From Actinobacteria bacterium casp-actino8 (GTDB lineage Bacteria; Actinomycetota; Acidimicrobiia; Acidimicrobiales; Ilumatobacteraceae), in NCBI GenBank assembly GCA_001510455.1, contig LFFH01000006.1:1-29314 (forward strand): a stretch of 29,314 nt of DNA, in the 5' to 3' direction. The notes beneath the pieces are model-generated. The model saw only the letters and a list, made by a program, of their open reading frames with translations. It was not told where the DNA came from and ran no database searches. The first letter of the stretch is position 1. Each line of letters starts with the position of its first letter. Shown here piece by piece: positions 20,271 through 29,314 of this stretch. The translations under genes were made by a program, and so were the position numbers.

Positions 20271-21884
20271 GTGATCGTCGTCGTTCTTCTCGTCATCGGA
20301 TGGGTGGCAACGACGATCGTCCTGGCCGCAATTCTTCGTCGTCGTATCGTCCGACAGCGTCGGGCGTCCGCCTCGTCACTCCGGGCAGTGCTCGCCACGA
20401 CGAGCGACACGGCGTTGTTCTTCGATTCCCGTCGGCGCGTCATCGCCGGCAACGAGGCGCTCACACGTTCCACAGGGCGCGATGGGTCCGGTCGCCTGGT
20501 GACCGAGGTACTCGGGCGGGCTGACGGTGCCGTCTCCGGGCCGATACTCGACGAGGTGATGACTCGTGCTCTCGCCGGGGAGATCGCCACTGCCGAGTTG
20601 TCCGACGACGGTGACGACGGAACCATGCGGATCATCGAAGTCGAAGCGAGACCGGTGTCGTCGGAATCCGGTGACGGCATGGGATATCTCCGACTCGTCG
20701 ATGCAACCGAACGGCGCGGATTGGCCATGCGATCGGCTCAGTCCGAACGTATGGAAGCGTTGGGGGCTCTGGCGGGTGGCCTGGCACACGACTTCAACAA
20801 CCTGTTGTTCGTCACCCTCGGGAATCTGCAGCTGATGGCCATGAACGACGTTGTGGCGAACGACGAGAAGTTGTCGAAGTTCGTCGCTCGGTCCATGTCG
20901 GCGGTCGAACGAGGTGCCGAGATCACCAAGTCGTTGTTGGCCGTGGCGCGATCGCAGCCTCTGGAGGAATCCGACGTGGCGGTCAACGATCTCGTGAAAG
21001 GGGTCCTGCCACTCATTCGCCAGGCACTCGGGGCCGGACGAACCGTCGAGTTCGAGGTGAACCCGGACGAACTTCATCTCTTGGTGGACGCCGGCCGTCT
21101 GTCGAGTTGTCTGCTCAATCTGGCCTTCAATTCCCGTGACGCAATGGGACCCACGGGAACACTTCGGATCTCGGTACGGCACATCGACTCGACCGAGGCA
21201 CGAGGCGCCGGGATCGAGCCAGCCGACGACGGGCCGGCACCGGAGTTCTTGGCCTTGAGCGTGTCCGACGATGGGTCGGGGATGCCCGATGACGTGGCAG
21301 CGCGCGCGTTCGAACCGTTCTTCACCACCAAGAGAGCCGGCTCGGGCACCGGACTCGGGTTGGCGACCGTCTACGCATTCGCTCGCCAGTCGGGAGGAAC
21401 CGCCCGACTCGAGAGCCGGCTCGGTGAGGGAACGACGGTGACCCTCGTTCTTCCGGTGCACGATCAGTCCTCACCCGAAGTCACGGCAACGACTCATCGA
21501 CGGGCCGGACGACGGGTCGTGGTGGCTGACGACGAGCAGTCACTCGCCGAGATGGTGGCCGCATGGTTGATCGACGCCGGAATCGACGCCCGATTCGCGG
21601 TCACGCCGAAGACGGCTCTCGAACTCGTCGAGGAATTCCGACCTGACGTTCTCGTGTCCGATGCCAACTTCGGCGAAGAAGTCGACGGAATCGAATTGGC
21701 GAAGTTGGCCACGGCGATCGAGCCCGACCTCGTCGTCGTCTTCATGACCGGCTACAGCGCAAGTATGCGAACACTGATGGAGTTGGGAGAACGGACTCTC
21801 GCCAAACCGTTCTCACGCGACGACCTCTATCAGGCTCTTGCTCCGTATCTCGCCGATGACCGAGAAGCTCCCGAGACACGCTGA
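20271..21884 (+). CDS. Hybrid sensor histidine kinase with C-terminal receiver domain
   Basis: A protein of 537 residues. It has one N-terminal membrane helix (about 2-22) with almost no external loop, a PAS-like region (about 35-148), then HisKA with GGLAHDFNNLL and phospho-acceptor His173. The ATPase domain has the N box NLAFNSRDAM, G1 VSDDGSGMPDD and G2 GSGTGLGLATV. The receiver spans about 415-530, with VVADDEQ acidic residues, acceptor Asp464 (VSDANF), MTGYS and Lys in LAKPFS. The HDFNN box and fused receiver resemble NtrB-like hybrid kinases. Signal sensing is probably intracellular through the PAS region. It starts with GTG and its TGA overlaps the next ATG (TGATG at 21882-21886), so it is a pair with the EAL protein. 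Confidence 0.9.
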   Translation: MIVVVLLVIGWVATTIVLAAILRRRIVRQRRASASSLRAVLATTSDTALFFDSRRRVIAGNEALTRSTGRDGSGRLVTEVLGRADGAVSGPILDEVMTRALAGEIATAELSDDGDDGTMRIIEVEARPVSSESGDGMGYLRLVDATERRGLAMRSAQSERMEALGALAGGLAHDFNNLLFVTLGNLQLMAMNDVVANDEKLSKFVARSMSAVERGAEITKSLLAVARSQPLEESDVAVNDLVKGVLPLIRQALGAGRTVEFEVNPDELHLLVDAGRLSSCLLNLAFNSRDAMGPTGTLRISVRHIDSTEARGAGIEPADDGPAPEFLALSVSDDGSGMPDDVAARAFEPFFTTKRAGSGTGLGLATVYAFARQSGGTARLESRLGEGTTVTLVLPVHDQSSPEVTATTHRRAGRRVVVADDEQSLAEMVAAWLIDAGIDARFAVTPKTALELVEEFRPDVLVSDANFGEEVDGIELAKLATAIEPDLVVVFMTGYSASMRTLMELGERTLAKPFSRDDLYQALAPYLADDREAPETR

Positions 21885-23077
21885 TGTCACGAGTCCTGGT
21901 GATCGATGACGAGCCGTCGGTGTGTGAGCTGATCGAGTCGGTCGCGGAATCGATCGGTTTCGAAGCGTTCTCCGCCCGCAACCGCGACGAGATCGAGGTT
22001 GCACTCGGAGGTCGGTTCGATCTGGTGGTTCTCGATCTGTCGCTCGGAGACCTCGACGGCATCGAGATCATGGGGAGGTTGGCCTCGGTTCGAAAAGGGC
22101 TTCCCGTCGTGCTCGTGAGCGGTGCCGACACGGCGCTACTCGCCAGTGCGAAGAAGATTGCCGAGATGCAGAAGCTTCGGGTGGTCGCCACTTTGGCGAA
22201 GCCCTTCGGTATCGACTCCCTGGGGAGTGCGCTCTCGGAAGCGGGTCGCCTCGCACAGCAGATGGTCGATCCGACCGGTCCGCGGCTGCTCATCGATGAT
22301 GAACAGCTCTTCGATCCCGAGTTCTTGCAGCTGGCCTATCAGCCGAAGGTTTCCGCAGTCACGGGAGATGTCATGGGCGTCGAGGCCCTCGTTCGATGGC
22401 GACATCCCGAGCGAGGTCCGGTGGTGCCGTCGATGTACGTGGCTCTGGTCGAGGAGCGCGGCCGGACCGCCGATCTGCTCGACGCCGTGATGTCGATGGC
22501 GTCTCACGATCGCTCTCGGCATCGTGGCCTTGCGTCGATGCCGAACGTTTCTCTCAACGTGTCGGTTCTCGATCTCGATGACGACGAACTGCCGCGTCGG
22601 GCATCGCGAATCCTGACCGCCAGTGCGCCAGCCGAGGGTTGGACGTTCGAGATCACTGAAACCGCCCCGATTTCCGACATCGCGCCCGCCGTCGCCATTC
22701 TCACCCGCTTGCGGCTCGCTGGATTCAAACTGGCGGTCGACGACTTCGGAACCGGCACGAGTAATTATGAACGTCTCCTCGTCGCTCCCTTCACCGAACT
22801 GAAGATCGACCGGGCGATGGTCGACCGACTCGATCCCGGAGCCGTGGAGCCCGATCCGATGGTCACGTCGGGAATCGAGGTCGGCCACTCACTCGACATG
22901 ACGGTCGTGGCCGAGGGAGTCGAGACCGTGGAGCAGTTCACCCTCCTTCGACGATTGGGGTGCGACGGAATTCAGGGCTACCTCGTCGGTCGTCCCGTCT
23001 CGCCCGACCACTTGGAAGGGGTTCTCGACGAGTGGGCCGATCGTTCGGTCGCCCTCGGACTCGTCGACGAGGATTAG
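21884..23077 (+). CDS. Response regulator with EAL domain (c-di-GMP phosphodiesterase)
   Basis: A protein of 397 residues: a receiver domain (1-125; acidic pair at residues 8-9, acceptor Asp51, Lys106 in LAKPFG), then an EAL domain (about 145-385). The EAL metal and catalytic residues are all visible: E167 in VEALVRW, N225, E259 in EITET, D286-D287 in AVDDFGTG, K307 in LKIDR, E344 in VAEGVET and Q364 in GIQGYL. It is therefore predicted to be active in hydrolysing c-di-GMP, under control of phosphorylation by the overlapping kinase. No GGDEF domain is present. The stop overlaps the convergent TetR gene by four bases. Confidence 0.92.
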   Translation: MSRVLVIDDEPSVCELIESVAESIGFEAFSARNRDEIEVALGGRFDLVVLDLSLGDLDGIEIMGRLASVRKGLPVVLVSGADTALLASAKKIAEMQKLRVVATLAKPFGIDSLGSALSEAGRLAQQMVDPTGPRLLIDDEQLFDPEFLQLAYQPKVSAVTGDVMGVEALVRWRHPERGPVVPSMYVALVEERGRTADLLDAVMSMASHDRSRHRGLASMPNVSLNVSVLDLDDDELPRRASRILTASAPAEGWTFEITETAPISDIAPAVAILTRLRLAGFKLAVDDFGTGTSNYERLLVAPFTELKIDRAMVDRLDPGAVEPDPMVTSGIEVGHSLDMTVVAEGVETVEQFTLLRRLGCDGIQGYLVGRPVSPDHLEGVLDEWADRSVALGLVDED

Positions 23078-23655
23078 TGCTCGCCGAGAATCCCGCGCAG
23101 CGTCGTCTCGACGGTGTGACGAAGAGTTGCACGTGAGTACTGATCGGCGAGGTATAGAAAAGTCTCGAGACTGAGGGCCATGTCGGCCGCTCGAGCCACG
23201 TGGGGCCGGTCGGCGATTTCGGGAGCGAACTGGCGGGCGACTTGCTTGCGCAGGATTTTCCGACGCAGATCGGAGGCCGTCCGAATGACCTCGGAGCGAT
23301 GTTCGCGAACCGAACTCGCCGTCATGACGCCGCGCACGGCATCGAAGAGGCGCAGACGATGTTCGAGGATGGCGGTCAGTCGCTCGTCGAAGGAACCCGT
23401 GTCGTCCAAGCCGTCGTAGAGGTGTTTGACGCGTTCCCACTGGAGCGTCATGGCGGTGGAATCGAGATTGTCCTTGTCGAGGAAGTAGCGAAAGACCGAG
23501 CGCTCCGACACCCCCGCCACTTCGGCGACGCGAGCGGCCGAGGGTTCGATCTCGCCGGCATCGAACAGAGACAAGAGAGCGAGAACGACGGCCTCTTTGT
23601 TGCGTTCACCGCGCAGCCGACGGCCATCGGGTCGGGAATCGGTGACGACGTCCAC
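23074..23655 (-). CDS. TetR/AcrR family transcriptional regulator
   Basis: A protein of 193 residues. The N-terminal helix-turn-helix of about 15-62 contains EPSAARVAEVAGVSERSVFRYFLDKDNL, a clear TetR DNA-binding motif; the rest is a helical effector domain. The target is unknown. The GTG at 23655 has a TAGAGT hexamer six bases upstream. It is convergent with the EAL gene and tandem with the small gene at 23713, whose stop lies 57 bases upstream of this start. Confidence 0.9.
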   Translation of the reverse strand: MDVVTDSRPDGRRLRGERNKEAVVLALLSLFDAGEIEPSAARVAEVAGVSERSVFRYFLDKDNLDSTAMTLQWERVKHLYDGLDDTGSFDERLTAILEHRLRLFDAVRGVMTASSVREHRSEVIRTASDLRRKILRKQVARQFAPEIADRPHVARAADMALSLETFLYLADQYSRATLRHTVETTLRGILGEH

Positions 23656-23661
23656 GACACG

Positions 23662-23667
23662 ACTCTA
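23662..23667 (-). promoter_or_regulatory. Leaderless-type -10 hexamer for the second TetR gene
   Basis: On the minus strand TAGAGT ends six bases before the GTG at 23655. Confidence 0.42.
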
Positions 23668-23712
23668 CGTGGCGTGTCCGATCGACCGGGGATCGACGTG
23701 AGACTGGTCCGG

Positions 23713-23979
23713 TCAGGCGCGACGGGCGGCCTTGGCCAGCCGTTTGGCGGCTCGGCCGATGGGCGCGATGTGGCGGCCGTCGAGATCCCCGACCTCGACG
23801 CCGTTCGCGAATTGCACGCGGTAGCGAAGCCAGTTGAACCCATTGGCCAGTAGCACCCGGCCCTCGGTGCCGTTCGGCACGTCGGGTAGATCGACTGTGG
23901 AGACGACCATGTCTCGAACTCGCAGGTCGAGTTGATCACTATGAGGCTTCGCAAGGGCGTGAGGCTTCCACGTCGGCAT
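23713..23979 (-). CDS. Small protein of unknown function
   Basis: A protein of 88 residues, with no signal peptide or membrane segment. The core VPNGTEGRVLLANGFNWLRYRVQFANGVEVGDLDGRHI looks like a small beta-barrel of the kind seen in short actinobacterial proteins, and the tail is basic (RAAKRLAKAARRA). I recall similar proteins next to trigger factor in related genomes but cannot name a family. It diverges from tig over 64 bases. The ATG at 23979 has a TAGTGT hexamer six bases upstream, which supports it as a real gene. Confidence 0.75.
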   Translation of the reverse strand: MPTWKPHALAKPHSDQLDLRVRDMVVSTVDLPDVPNGTEGRVLLANGFNWLRYRVQFANGVEVGDLDGRHIAPIGRAAKRLAKAARRA

Positions 23980-23985
23980 GGGATC

Positions 23986-23991
23986 ACACTA
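23986..23991 (-). promoter_or_regulatory. Leaderless-type -10 hexamer for the small protein gene
   Basis: On the minus strand TAGTGT ends six bases before the ATG at 23979. Confidence 0.42.
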
Positions 23992-24028
23992 GGTCGCCGG
24001 GCCCCGGGGACGCACGTTTCGCCGCCGG

Positions 24029-24034
24029 TACACT
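24029..24034 (+). promoter_or_regulatory. -10 hexamer for tig
   Basis: TACACT ends nine bases before the GTG at 24044. The leader would be absent or only a few bases long, and no ribosome-binding site is seen. Confidence 0.42.
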
Positions 24035-24043
24035 CAATGCTCT

Positions 24044-25465
24044 GTGAAAACGACATGTGAAGCCCTCGACGGCAACAAGGTCCGGCTGTCGGTCGAGATC
24101 GACGAATCCGACTTCGACCGAGACATCGATGCCGCATTCGCCAAGATCGCCCGAGAAGTTCGTCTCCCTGGCTTTCGTCAGGGCAAGGCACCCCGACGCG
24201 TGCTCGAGGCTCGGATCGGTCTCGAAGCGGCTCGAAGCCAAGCACTGAACGACAGCATCCCGTCCTATCTGGCGCGAGCCGTTCGTGAGAACGACGTCGA
24301 CATCATCGCCACCCCTGACATCGAGATCACCGGCGGACAGGAGACGGGCTCGGTGTCGTTCACGGCGACGTGTGAAGTTCGTCCGACGGTGTCGGTTCCC
24401 GGATATGCCGGTCTTCGCGTCGAGATCGACGTTGTCGAGGTCGCCGATACCGACATCGACGAAGTCGTGACGGCCGAACGACGTCGGCTCGGGACGCTGG
24501 TCGACGTCGATCGCCCGGCGACCACGGGTGACTTCGTGACCGTGGATCTGGTCGGAACCCGCGATGGCGAGCCAGTCGTGGGGTTGGCGGTCGACGACTG
24601 GTCGTACGAGATCGGGAAGAACTGGGTGTGCCCCACCTTCGACGAGCAGCTGATCGGAGCGGTCGCCGGAGCGCAACTCTCGTTCACCGACACTCCGAAC
24701 GGCACCGAAGAGGCGGCCGATTTCTCGGTGGCAGTGACTGCGGTCCAAGAGCTCTCCCTGCCGGAAGCCGATGACGCGTGGGTCGCCACCAATGTCGACG
24801 GATTCGACACTCTCGACGCCTGGCGCGAGGCGGTGCGGGCCCGCATGAATCAGGCTCGCTGGGATCAGGTGCGTCAGAACCTGGTCGAAAAGGTCACCGA
24901 TCAGCTCGCGGAACTGGTGGAGGTGGATCCGCCCGAGTCGATGGTGTCGGCTGATCTCCAGCGGCGTGTGCAGAACGTGGTCCAGCAGTTCAGTGCGCAG
25001 GGTATGAACCTCGAGCAGTGGCTCCAGGCCACCGGTCAGGAAGCGGCCGACTTCGTCGAGTCCTTCCGTCCGCAGTCGGTGAAGGCGGCCAAGGTCGACT
25101 TGGCCCTGCGAGCGGTGGTCGCGGCCGAGGAGTTGTCGGCTTCCGAGGACGACGTCGAGCGAGAGTTGGTGGGGATCGCCCAACGCACCAACGAAAACGC
25201 CATCCGTCAGCAGATGATGTCGGGTTCGAAGAAGAAGCCCCGACTGGTATCGGTCGATCAGGTACGGGCCGCCTATGTGGCCAATGACGCATTGGTGGAG
25301 TTGGCGGCCGAGATCGGGAAGTCGAAGGCTCTCGATTGGCTCGTTCATCACGTGGAGTACGTCGATGCGAGCGGCAACGCTCTCGACTCCGATACGGTCG
25401 TGGGACACTCGGAAGCCGATCATCATGACCATGATCACCACGACCACGACGGAGAGTCTGCATGA
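24044..25465 (+). CDS. tig: Trigger factor
   Basis: A protein of 473 residues: the ribosome-associated chaperone that meets nascent chains and has peptidyl-prolyl isomerase activity. The N-terminal ribosome-binding domain holds the signature [19 protein letters not shown] (from residue 41). A PPIase-like domain spans about 150-245, and the C-terminal helical chaperone domain about 255-440. The PPIase part looks diverged from the E. coli form ([13 protein letters not shown], then YEIGKNW). The final 20 residues are strongly His/Asp rich ([11 protein letters not shown]). The stop overlaps the clpP ATG (ATGA at 25462-25465), the usual tig-clpP-clpX order. The GTG at 24044 is preceded by a -10-like hexamer. 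Confidence 0.95.
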   Translation: MKTTCEALDGNKVRLSVEIDESDFDRDIDAAFAKIAREVRLPGFRQGKAPRRVLEARIGLEAARSQALNDSIPSYLARAVRENDVDIIATPDIEITGGQETGSVSFTATCEVRPTVSVPGYAGLRVEIDVVEVADTDIDEVVTAERRRLGTLVDVDRPATTGDFVTVDLVGTRDGEPVVGLAVDDWSYEIGKNWVCPTFDEQLIGAVAGAQLSFTDTPNGTEEAADFSVAVTAVQELSLPEADDAWVATNVDGFDTLDAWREAVRARMNQARWDQVRQNLVEKVTDQLAELVEVDPPESMVSADLQRRVQNVVQQFSAQGMNLEQWLQATGQEAADFVESFRPQSVKAAKVDLALRAVVAAEELSASEDDVERELVGIAQRTNENAIRQQMMSGSKKKPRLVSVDQVRAAYVANDALVELAAEIGKSKALDWLVHHVEYVDASGNALDSDTVVGHSEADHHDHDHHDHDGESA

Positions 25466-26094
25466 ACCTCGAGGCCTACAACTATTTCGTCCCCACGGTC
25501 GTCGAGCAGACCAACCGCGGTGAACGGGCCTACGACCTTTACAGCCGACTGCTGAAGGAGAACATTCTCTTTCTCGGCACGCCGATCGACGACACGATCG
25601 CCAACCTCGTGTGTGCCCAGCTCATCCACCTGGAGAGCGAGAACCCCGACAAGGACATCAACATCTACATCAACAGTCCGGGAGGCGACATCACTGCGTT
25701 GTTCGCCATCTACGACACGATGCAGTTCATCAAGAACGACATCGCGACCATCTGCCTCGGCCAGGCGGCGAGTGCAGCGGCCGTCCTTCTGGCCGCCGGC
25801 ACCAAGGGAAAGCGACTGGCGCTGCCGCACAGCCGAGTCCTGCTCCATCAGCCCTATGGGCAGGTCGGCTACGGCCAGGTCACCGATCTCGAAATCGCCG
25901 CCAAGGAGATCATGCGCATGCGCGATCTCCTGGAGGAGATCCTGGCCAGCCACACCGGCCAGCCGATCGACCGGATCCACGCCGACACCGACCGTGACTT
26001 CGTCATGGAGGCCGACGAGGCATTGGCCTACGGGATCATCGATGACGTGATCTCCTCCCGTGGCGTGGTCGACCGTACCGGCCCCATTCGCTGA
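25462..26094 (+). CDS. clpP: ATP-dependent Clp protease proteolytic subunit
   Basis: A protein of 210 residues with the ClpP fold. The catalytic triad is Ser104 (GQAASAA), His129 (LLHQP) and probably Asp175 (HADTDRD). Other motifs are INSPGGDI and the [16 protein letters not shown] start that contacts the ATPase. With ClpX it forms the chambered protease that degrades tagged proteins. A GGAGAG site at 25451-25456 precedes the ATG, which overlaps the tig stop. Only one clpP is present, whereas many actinobacteria carry two in tandem at this locus. Confidence 0.96.
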   Translation: MNLEAYNYFVPTVVEQTNRGERAYDLYSRLLKENILFLGTPIDDTIANLVCAQLIHLESENPDKDINIYINSPGGDITALFAIYDTMQFIKNDIATICLGQAASAAAVLLAAGTKGKRLALPHSRVLLHQPYGQVGYGQVTDLEIAAKEIMRMRDLLEEILASHTGQPIDRIHADTDRDFVMEADEALAYGIIDDVISSRGVVDRTGPIR

Positions 26095-26221
26095 CCAGGG
26101 TCTTTGATCGATCCTCTCAAGGTCTTGACACAAATCGCCGACAACGTCGGTTGTCATCAGTCAGACTGAGACACGCTCATCGAGAGCGCAGTCGAGATCA
26201 CGAGCGGAGAGGAGGTCGGAC
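26095..26221 (+). promoter_or_regulatory. clpP-clpX intergenic region with inverted repeat
   Basis: This 127-base gap holds a TTGACA at 26125-26130 and, just after it, the inverted repeat GACAAC-GTCG-GTTGTC at 26140-26155, placed where a repressor or activator could bind. No perfect -10 follows; TGTCAT at 26152 is 21 bases away. A GGAGG site lies upstream of the clpX GTG. Confidence 0.45.
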
Positions 26222-27505
<1,284 letters not shown>

Positions 27506-27533
27506 CCAGACCCTGGTTCATGGACATCCACCG

Positions 27534-28823
27534 ATGAACTACGACCAGGCCCTCGCGTACCTCGATTCCCATGCGTCCTATGAGAAGACGGGACGTATCG
27601 ACGCGCCGTCGCTCGACGTGATCCAACGTCTGTGCTCGGCGATGGGGGATCCCCAACACGCCGCTCCGGTGATCCACATCACCGGGACCAACGGCAAGGG
27701 TTCCACCGCCCAGATGGTGACGCGCCTGTTGATGGCATCGGGACTGAAAGTGGGTACGTACACGAGTCCGCATCTCGAGCGAGTGAACGAAAGGCTGGCC
27801 ATCGATGCCGTAGCCATCTCGGACGAGGCGTTCGGGGAGCAGGTCGGTGCGGTGGCCGATCTCGAGATCGTCGCCGGTGTTCGGCCCGGTTATTTCGATG
27901 CCTGCACGGCGGCTGCATTCCGATGGTTTGCCGATGAGGCGGTCGACGTCGGGGTCGTCGAGGTCGGACTTCTCGGTCGCTGGGACGCGACCAATGTCGT
28001 CGATGCTCAGGTGGCGGTGATCACCAACATCGGTCTCGATCACACCGAATTCGCCGGACCGACACGAGCTCACATCGCGCGCGAGAAATCCGGAATCGTG
28101 ACGCCGACGTCGGCTCTGGTGACGGGGGAGACCGACCCGGAAATGCTGGCCGTCTTTCGTGACGCGAACCCCGCCGTGATGCTCGTGCAAGATGCCGACT
28201 TCGGTGTCGGATCGAACGAACTCGCTCTCGGTGGTCGATTCGTCGAATTGCGCACCCCGACCACGATCTACCCCGAAGTTCTCGTCCCACTTCATGGCCA
28301 CCATCAGGCCACGAATGCCGCCGTGGCGCTCACCACGGTCGAAACGTTCTTCGCACGCCCACTCGAGGAGTCGGTCGTGTCGGAAGGATTCGCCGGTGTC
28401 GAGATGCCCGGCCGCTTCGAGATTCTCGACCACCAACCGCTCGTCATCGTGGACGGTGCCCACAACCCGGCCGGGGCCGACGTCTGCGCCTCGGTGTTCT
28501 TCCACGACTTCGATCCGGCGGGCCGCCGCGTCCTGGTGGTCGGCTGTCTACGTGGTCGTGATCCGGGTGAGATGCTCGCTGCGCTCCGTGCCGACGAGTT
28601 CGATCAGGTCGTGTGCTGCACGGCCCCGTCGCCGCGGGGTCTTCCGGCATCCGAGGTCGCGCGGGCAGCTCGAGAACTCGGGTGCGACGAGGTACGTGAG
28701 ATCGGTGACGTCGAGGGTGCCCTCGAACACGTTCTCGCGTTCATGTCGGCCGACGATGCGGTTCTCGTGACCGGCTCGCTGTACGTGGTGGGAGCCGCCC
28801 GCGCTCGGCTACGACGCCGGTAG
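27534..28823 (+). CDS. folC: Bifunctional folylpolyglutamate synthase / dihydrofolate synthase
   Basis: A protein of 429 residues of the Mur-ligase-like FolC family, which joins glutamate to dihydropteroate or to folate in the cytoplasm. Motifs are the P-loop HITGTNGKGST (about 48-58), TSPHLERVNER, VEVGLLGRWDATNV, NIGLDHTEFAG, the carbamylated-Lys region AREKSGIV and IVDGAHNPAG in the C-terminal domain. In many actinobacteria valS lies between clpX and folC; here folC follows clpX directly. No ribosome-binding site is obvious before the ATG at 27534, so readthrough from clpX is likely. Confidence 0.94.
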   Translation: MNYDQALAYLDSHASYEKTGRIDAPSLDVIQRLCSAMGDPQHAAPVIHITGTNGKGSTAQMVTRLLMASGLKVGTYTSPHLERVNERLAIDAVAISDEAFGEQVGAVADLEIVAGVRPGYFDACTAAAFRWFADEAVDVGVVEVGLLGRWDATNVVDAQVAVITNIGLDHTEFAGPTRAHIAREKSGIVTPTSALVTGETDPEMLAVFRDANPAVMLVQDADFGVGSNELALGGRFVELRTPTTIYPEVLVPLHGHHQATNAAVALTTVETFFARPLEESVVSEGFAGVEMPGRFEILDHQPLVIVDGAHNPAGADVCASVFFHDFDPAGRRVLVVGCLRGRDPGEMLAALRADEFDQVVCCTAPSPRGLPASEVARAARELGCDEVREIGDVEGALEHVLAFMSADDAVLVTGSLYVVGAARARLRRR

Positions 28824-28826
28824 CGT
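28821..28826 (+). promoter_or_regulatory. -10 hexamer for ndk overlapping the folC stop
   Basis: TAGCGT, whose TAG is also the folC stop codon, ends eight bases before the ndk ATG at 28835. Confidence 0.38.
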
Positions 28827-28834
28827 TCCCGCCC

Positions 28835-29245
28835 ATGTCCGATCGCACCCTTGTCCTCTTGAAGCCCGATGCCGTCGAGCGTGGTCTCGTCGGCCAGATC
28901 CTCGGTCGTTTCGAAGCCAAGGGGCTCCGTCTGGTCGCCCTCGACCTCCGAAGTCTCGATGCCGACACCCTCGCTCGCCACTACGAAGAGCACGTGGGGA
29001 AGGGGTTCTACGCCGATCTCGTCGAGTTCATGTCGCGCGGCCCGGTCGTGGCCCTCGTGCTCGAAGGACCGGAGAACACGTGGGAAGTCGTGCGCACCAT
29101 GATGGGCACCACCAATCCCCGCGCCGCTGCGCCGGGAACCATCCGAGGTGACCTGGGGATTCTTTTCACCGAGAACCTCGTCCACGGGTCGGATTCCCTG
29201 GCCTCGGCCGAGCGGGAGATCGGGATTTTCTTCCCCAATCTGTAA
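28835..29245 (+). CDS. ndk: Nucleoside diphosphate kinase
   Basis: A protein of 136 residues, the standard length. It shows LVLLKPDAVERGLVG at the N terminus, GPVVALVLEG, the GTTNPRAAAPGTIRGD loop and the active-site His117 in NLVHGSDS. It transfers phosphate between nucleoside triphosphates and diphosphates by a phospho-His intermediate. It lies 11 bases after folC and 11 bases before mreB. Confidence 0.97.
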   Translation: MSDRTLVLLKPDAVERGLVGQILGRFEAKGLRLVALDLRSLDADTLARHYEEHVGKGFYADLVEFMSRGPVVALVLEGPENTWEVVRTMMGTTNPRAAAPGTIRGDLGILFTENLVHGSDSLASAEREIGIFFPNL

Positions 29246-29247
29246 CA
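29242..29247 (+). promoter_or_regulatory. -10 hexamer for mreB
   Basis: TAACAT, overlapping the ndk stop codon TAA, ends nine bases before the ATG at 29257. Confidence 0.4.
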
Positions 29248-29256
29248 TTTCGGCCC

Positions 29257-29314
29257 ATGGCCAGGAACAATCCGCTGGCCCTCGGCCGTGACATTGCGAT
29301 CGACCTCGGGACGG
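29257..29314 (+). CDS. mreB: Rod shape-determining protein MreB, 5' end only
   Basis: Only the first 19 codons are in the window: MARNNPLALGRDIAIDLGT. The GRDIAIDLGT segment is the start of the actin-like phosphate-1 motif of MreB, and the position after ndk fits, but the call rests on very little sequence. If correct, the gene encodes the actin homologue that guides lateral wall synthesis. Confidence 0.7.
   Translation, partial: MARNNPLALGRDIAIDLGT

Noticed and set aside
23984..25447. Minus-strand open frame of 487 codons opposite tig
   Set aside because: The plus strand encodes an unmistakable trigger factor; the antisense frame is an effect of codon bias.

Overview
This is a gene-dense, high-GC window. 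It has many GTG starts, overlapping or abutting genes, an F420-type luciferase-like oxidoreductase, Actinobacteria-like proteins, and the housekeeping run tig-clpP-clpX-folC-ndk-mreB. My inference is a free-living actinobacterium, probably of the Acidimicrobiia; this rests on remembered protein character, not on a database search. I see no insertion sequence, phage genes or CRISPR array.

Layout. 1-2321: the 3' part of a metallo-beta-lactamase-fold gene, a convergent SURF1-like gene, a DUF4262 protein and a DUF393 (DCC) protein. 2318-4413: the large and small subunits of a split B12-dependent acyl-CoA mutase; its active-site residues point to isobutyryl-CoA rather than methylmalonyl-CoA. 4361-6383 (minus): an atypical SDR, a Dabb-domain protein and a PfkB sugar kinase. 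6444-6923: a thioredoxin-fold lipoprotein whose active site is interrupted by an in-frame TGA, followed by a SECIS-like hairpin. I read it as a selenoprotein, and it is the most notable item here. 6890-9145: an LLM oxidoreductase diverging from a Rieske oxygenase. 9212-10321: a secreted LysM/NlpC-P60 peptidoglycan hydrolase. 10386-14512: enoyl-CoA hydratase, tandem SnoaL-like protein, D-aminoacylase-like amidohydrolase and TetR regulator in tight succession. 14590-16510: two lipoproteins. 16642-20229 (minus): tRNA-Pro, GPx, SDR, 2OG-Fe(II) oxygenase, DedA, pyrophosphatase and tRNA-Gly. 20271-23655: a hybrid histidine kinase overlapping an REC-EAL c-di-GMP phosphodiesterase, then a convergent TetR gene. 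23713-end: a small conserved-looking protein, then trigger factor, ClpP, ClpX, FolC, Ndk and the start of MreB.

Two themes run across the window. First, at least fifteen genes on both strands have a TANNNT- or CANNNT-like -10 hexamer placed 5-9 bases (usually 6-7) before the start codon, usually with no Shine-Dalgarno sequence. This suggests widespread leaderless transcription and helps to fix several starts, including that of the selenoprotein candidate. Second, several convergent neighbours overlap at their 3' ends by 4-53 bases, so antisense 3' ends are common. The proteostasis block at the end is an ordinary core region. The accessory interest lies in the selenoprotein candidate, the mutase specificity, the SDR without the usual catalytic Tyr/Lys, and small DNA structures around 15.7-16.7 kb.
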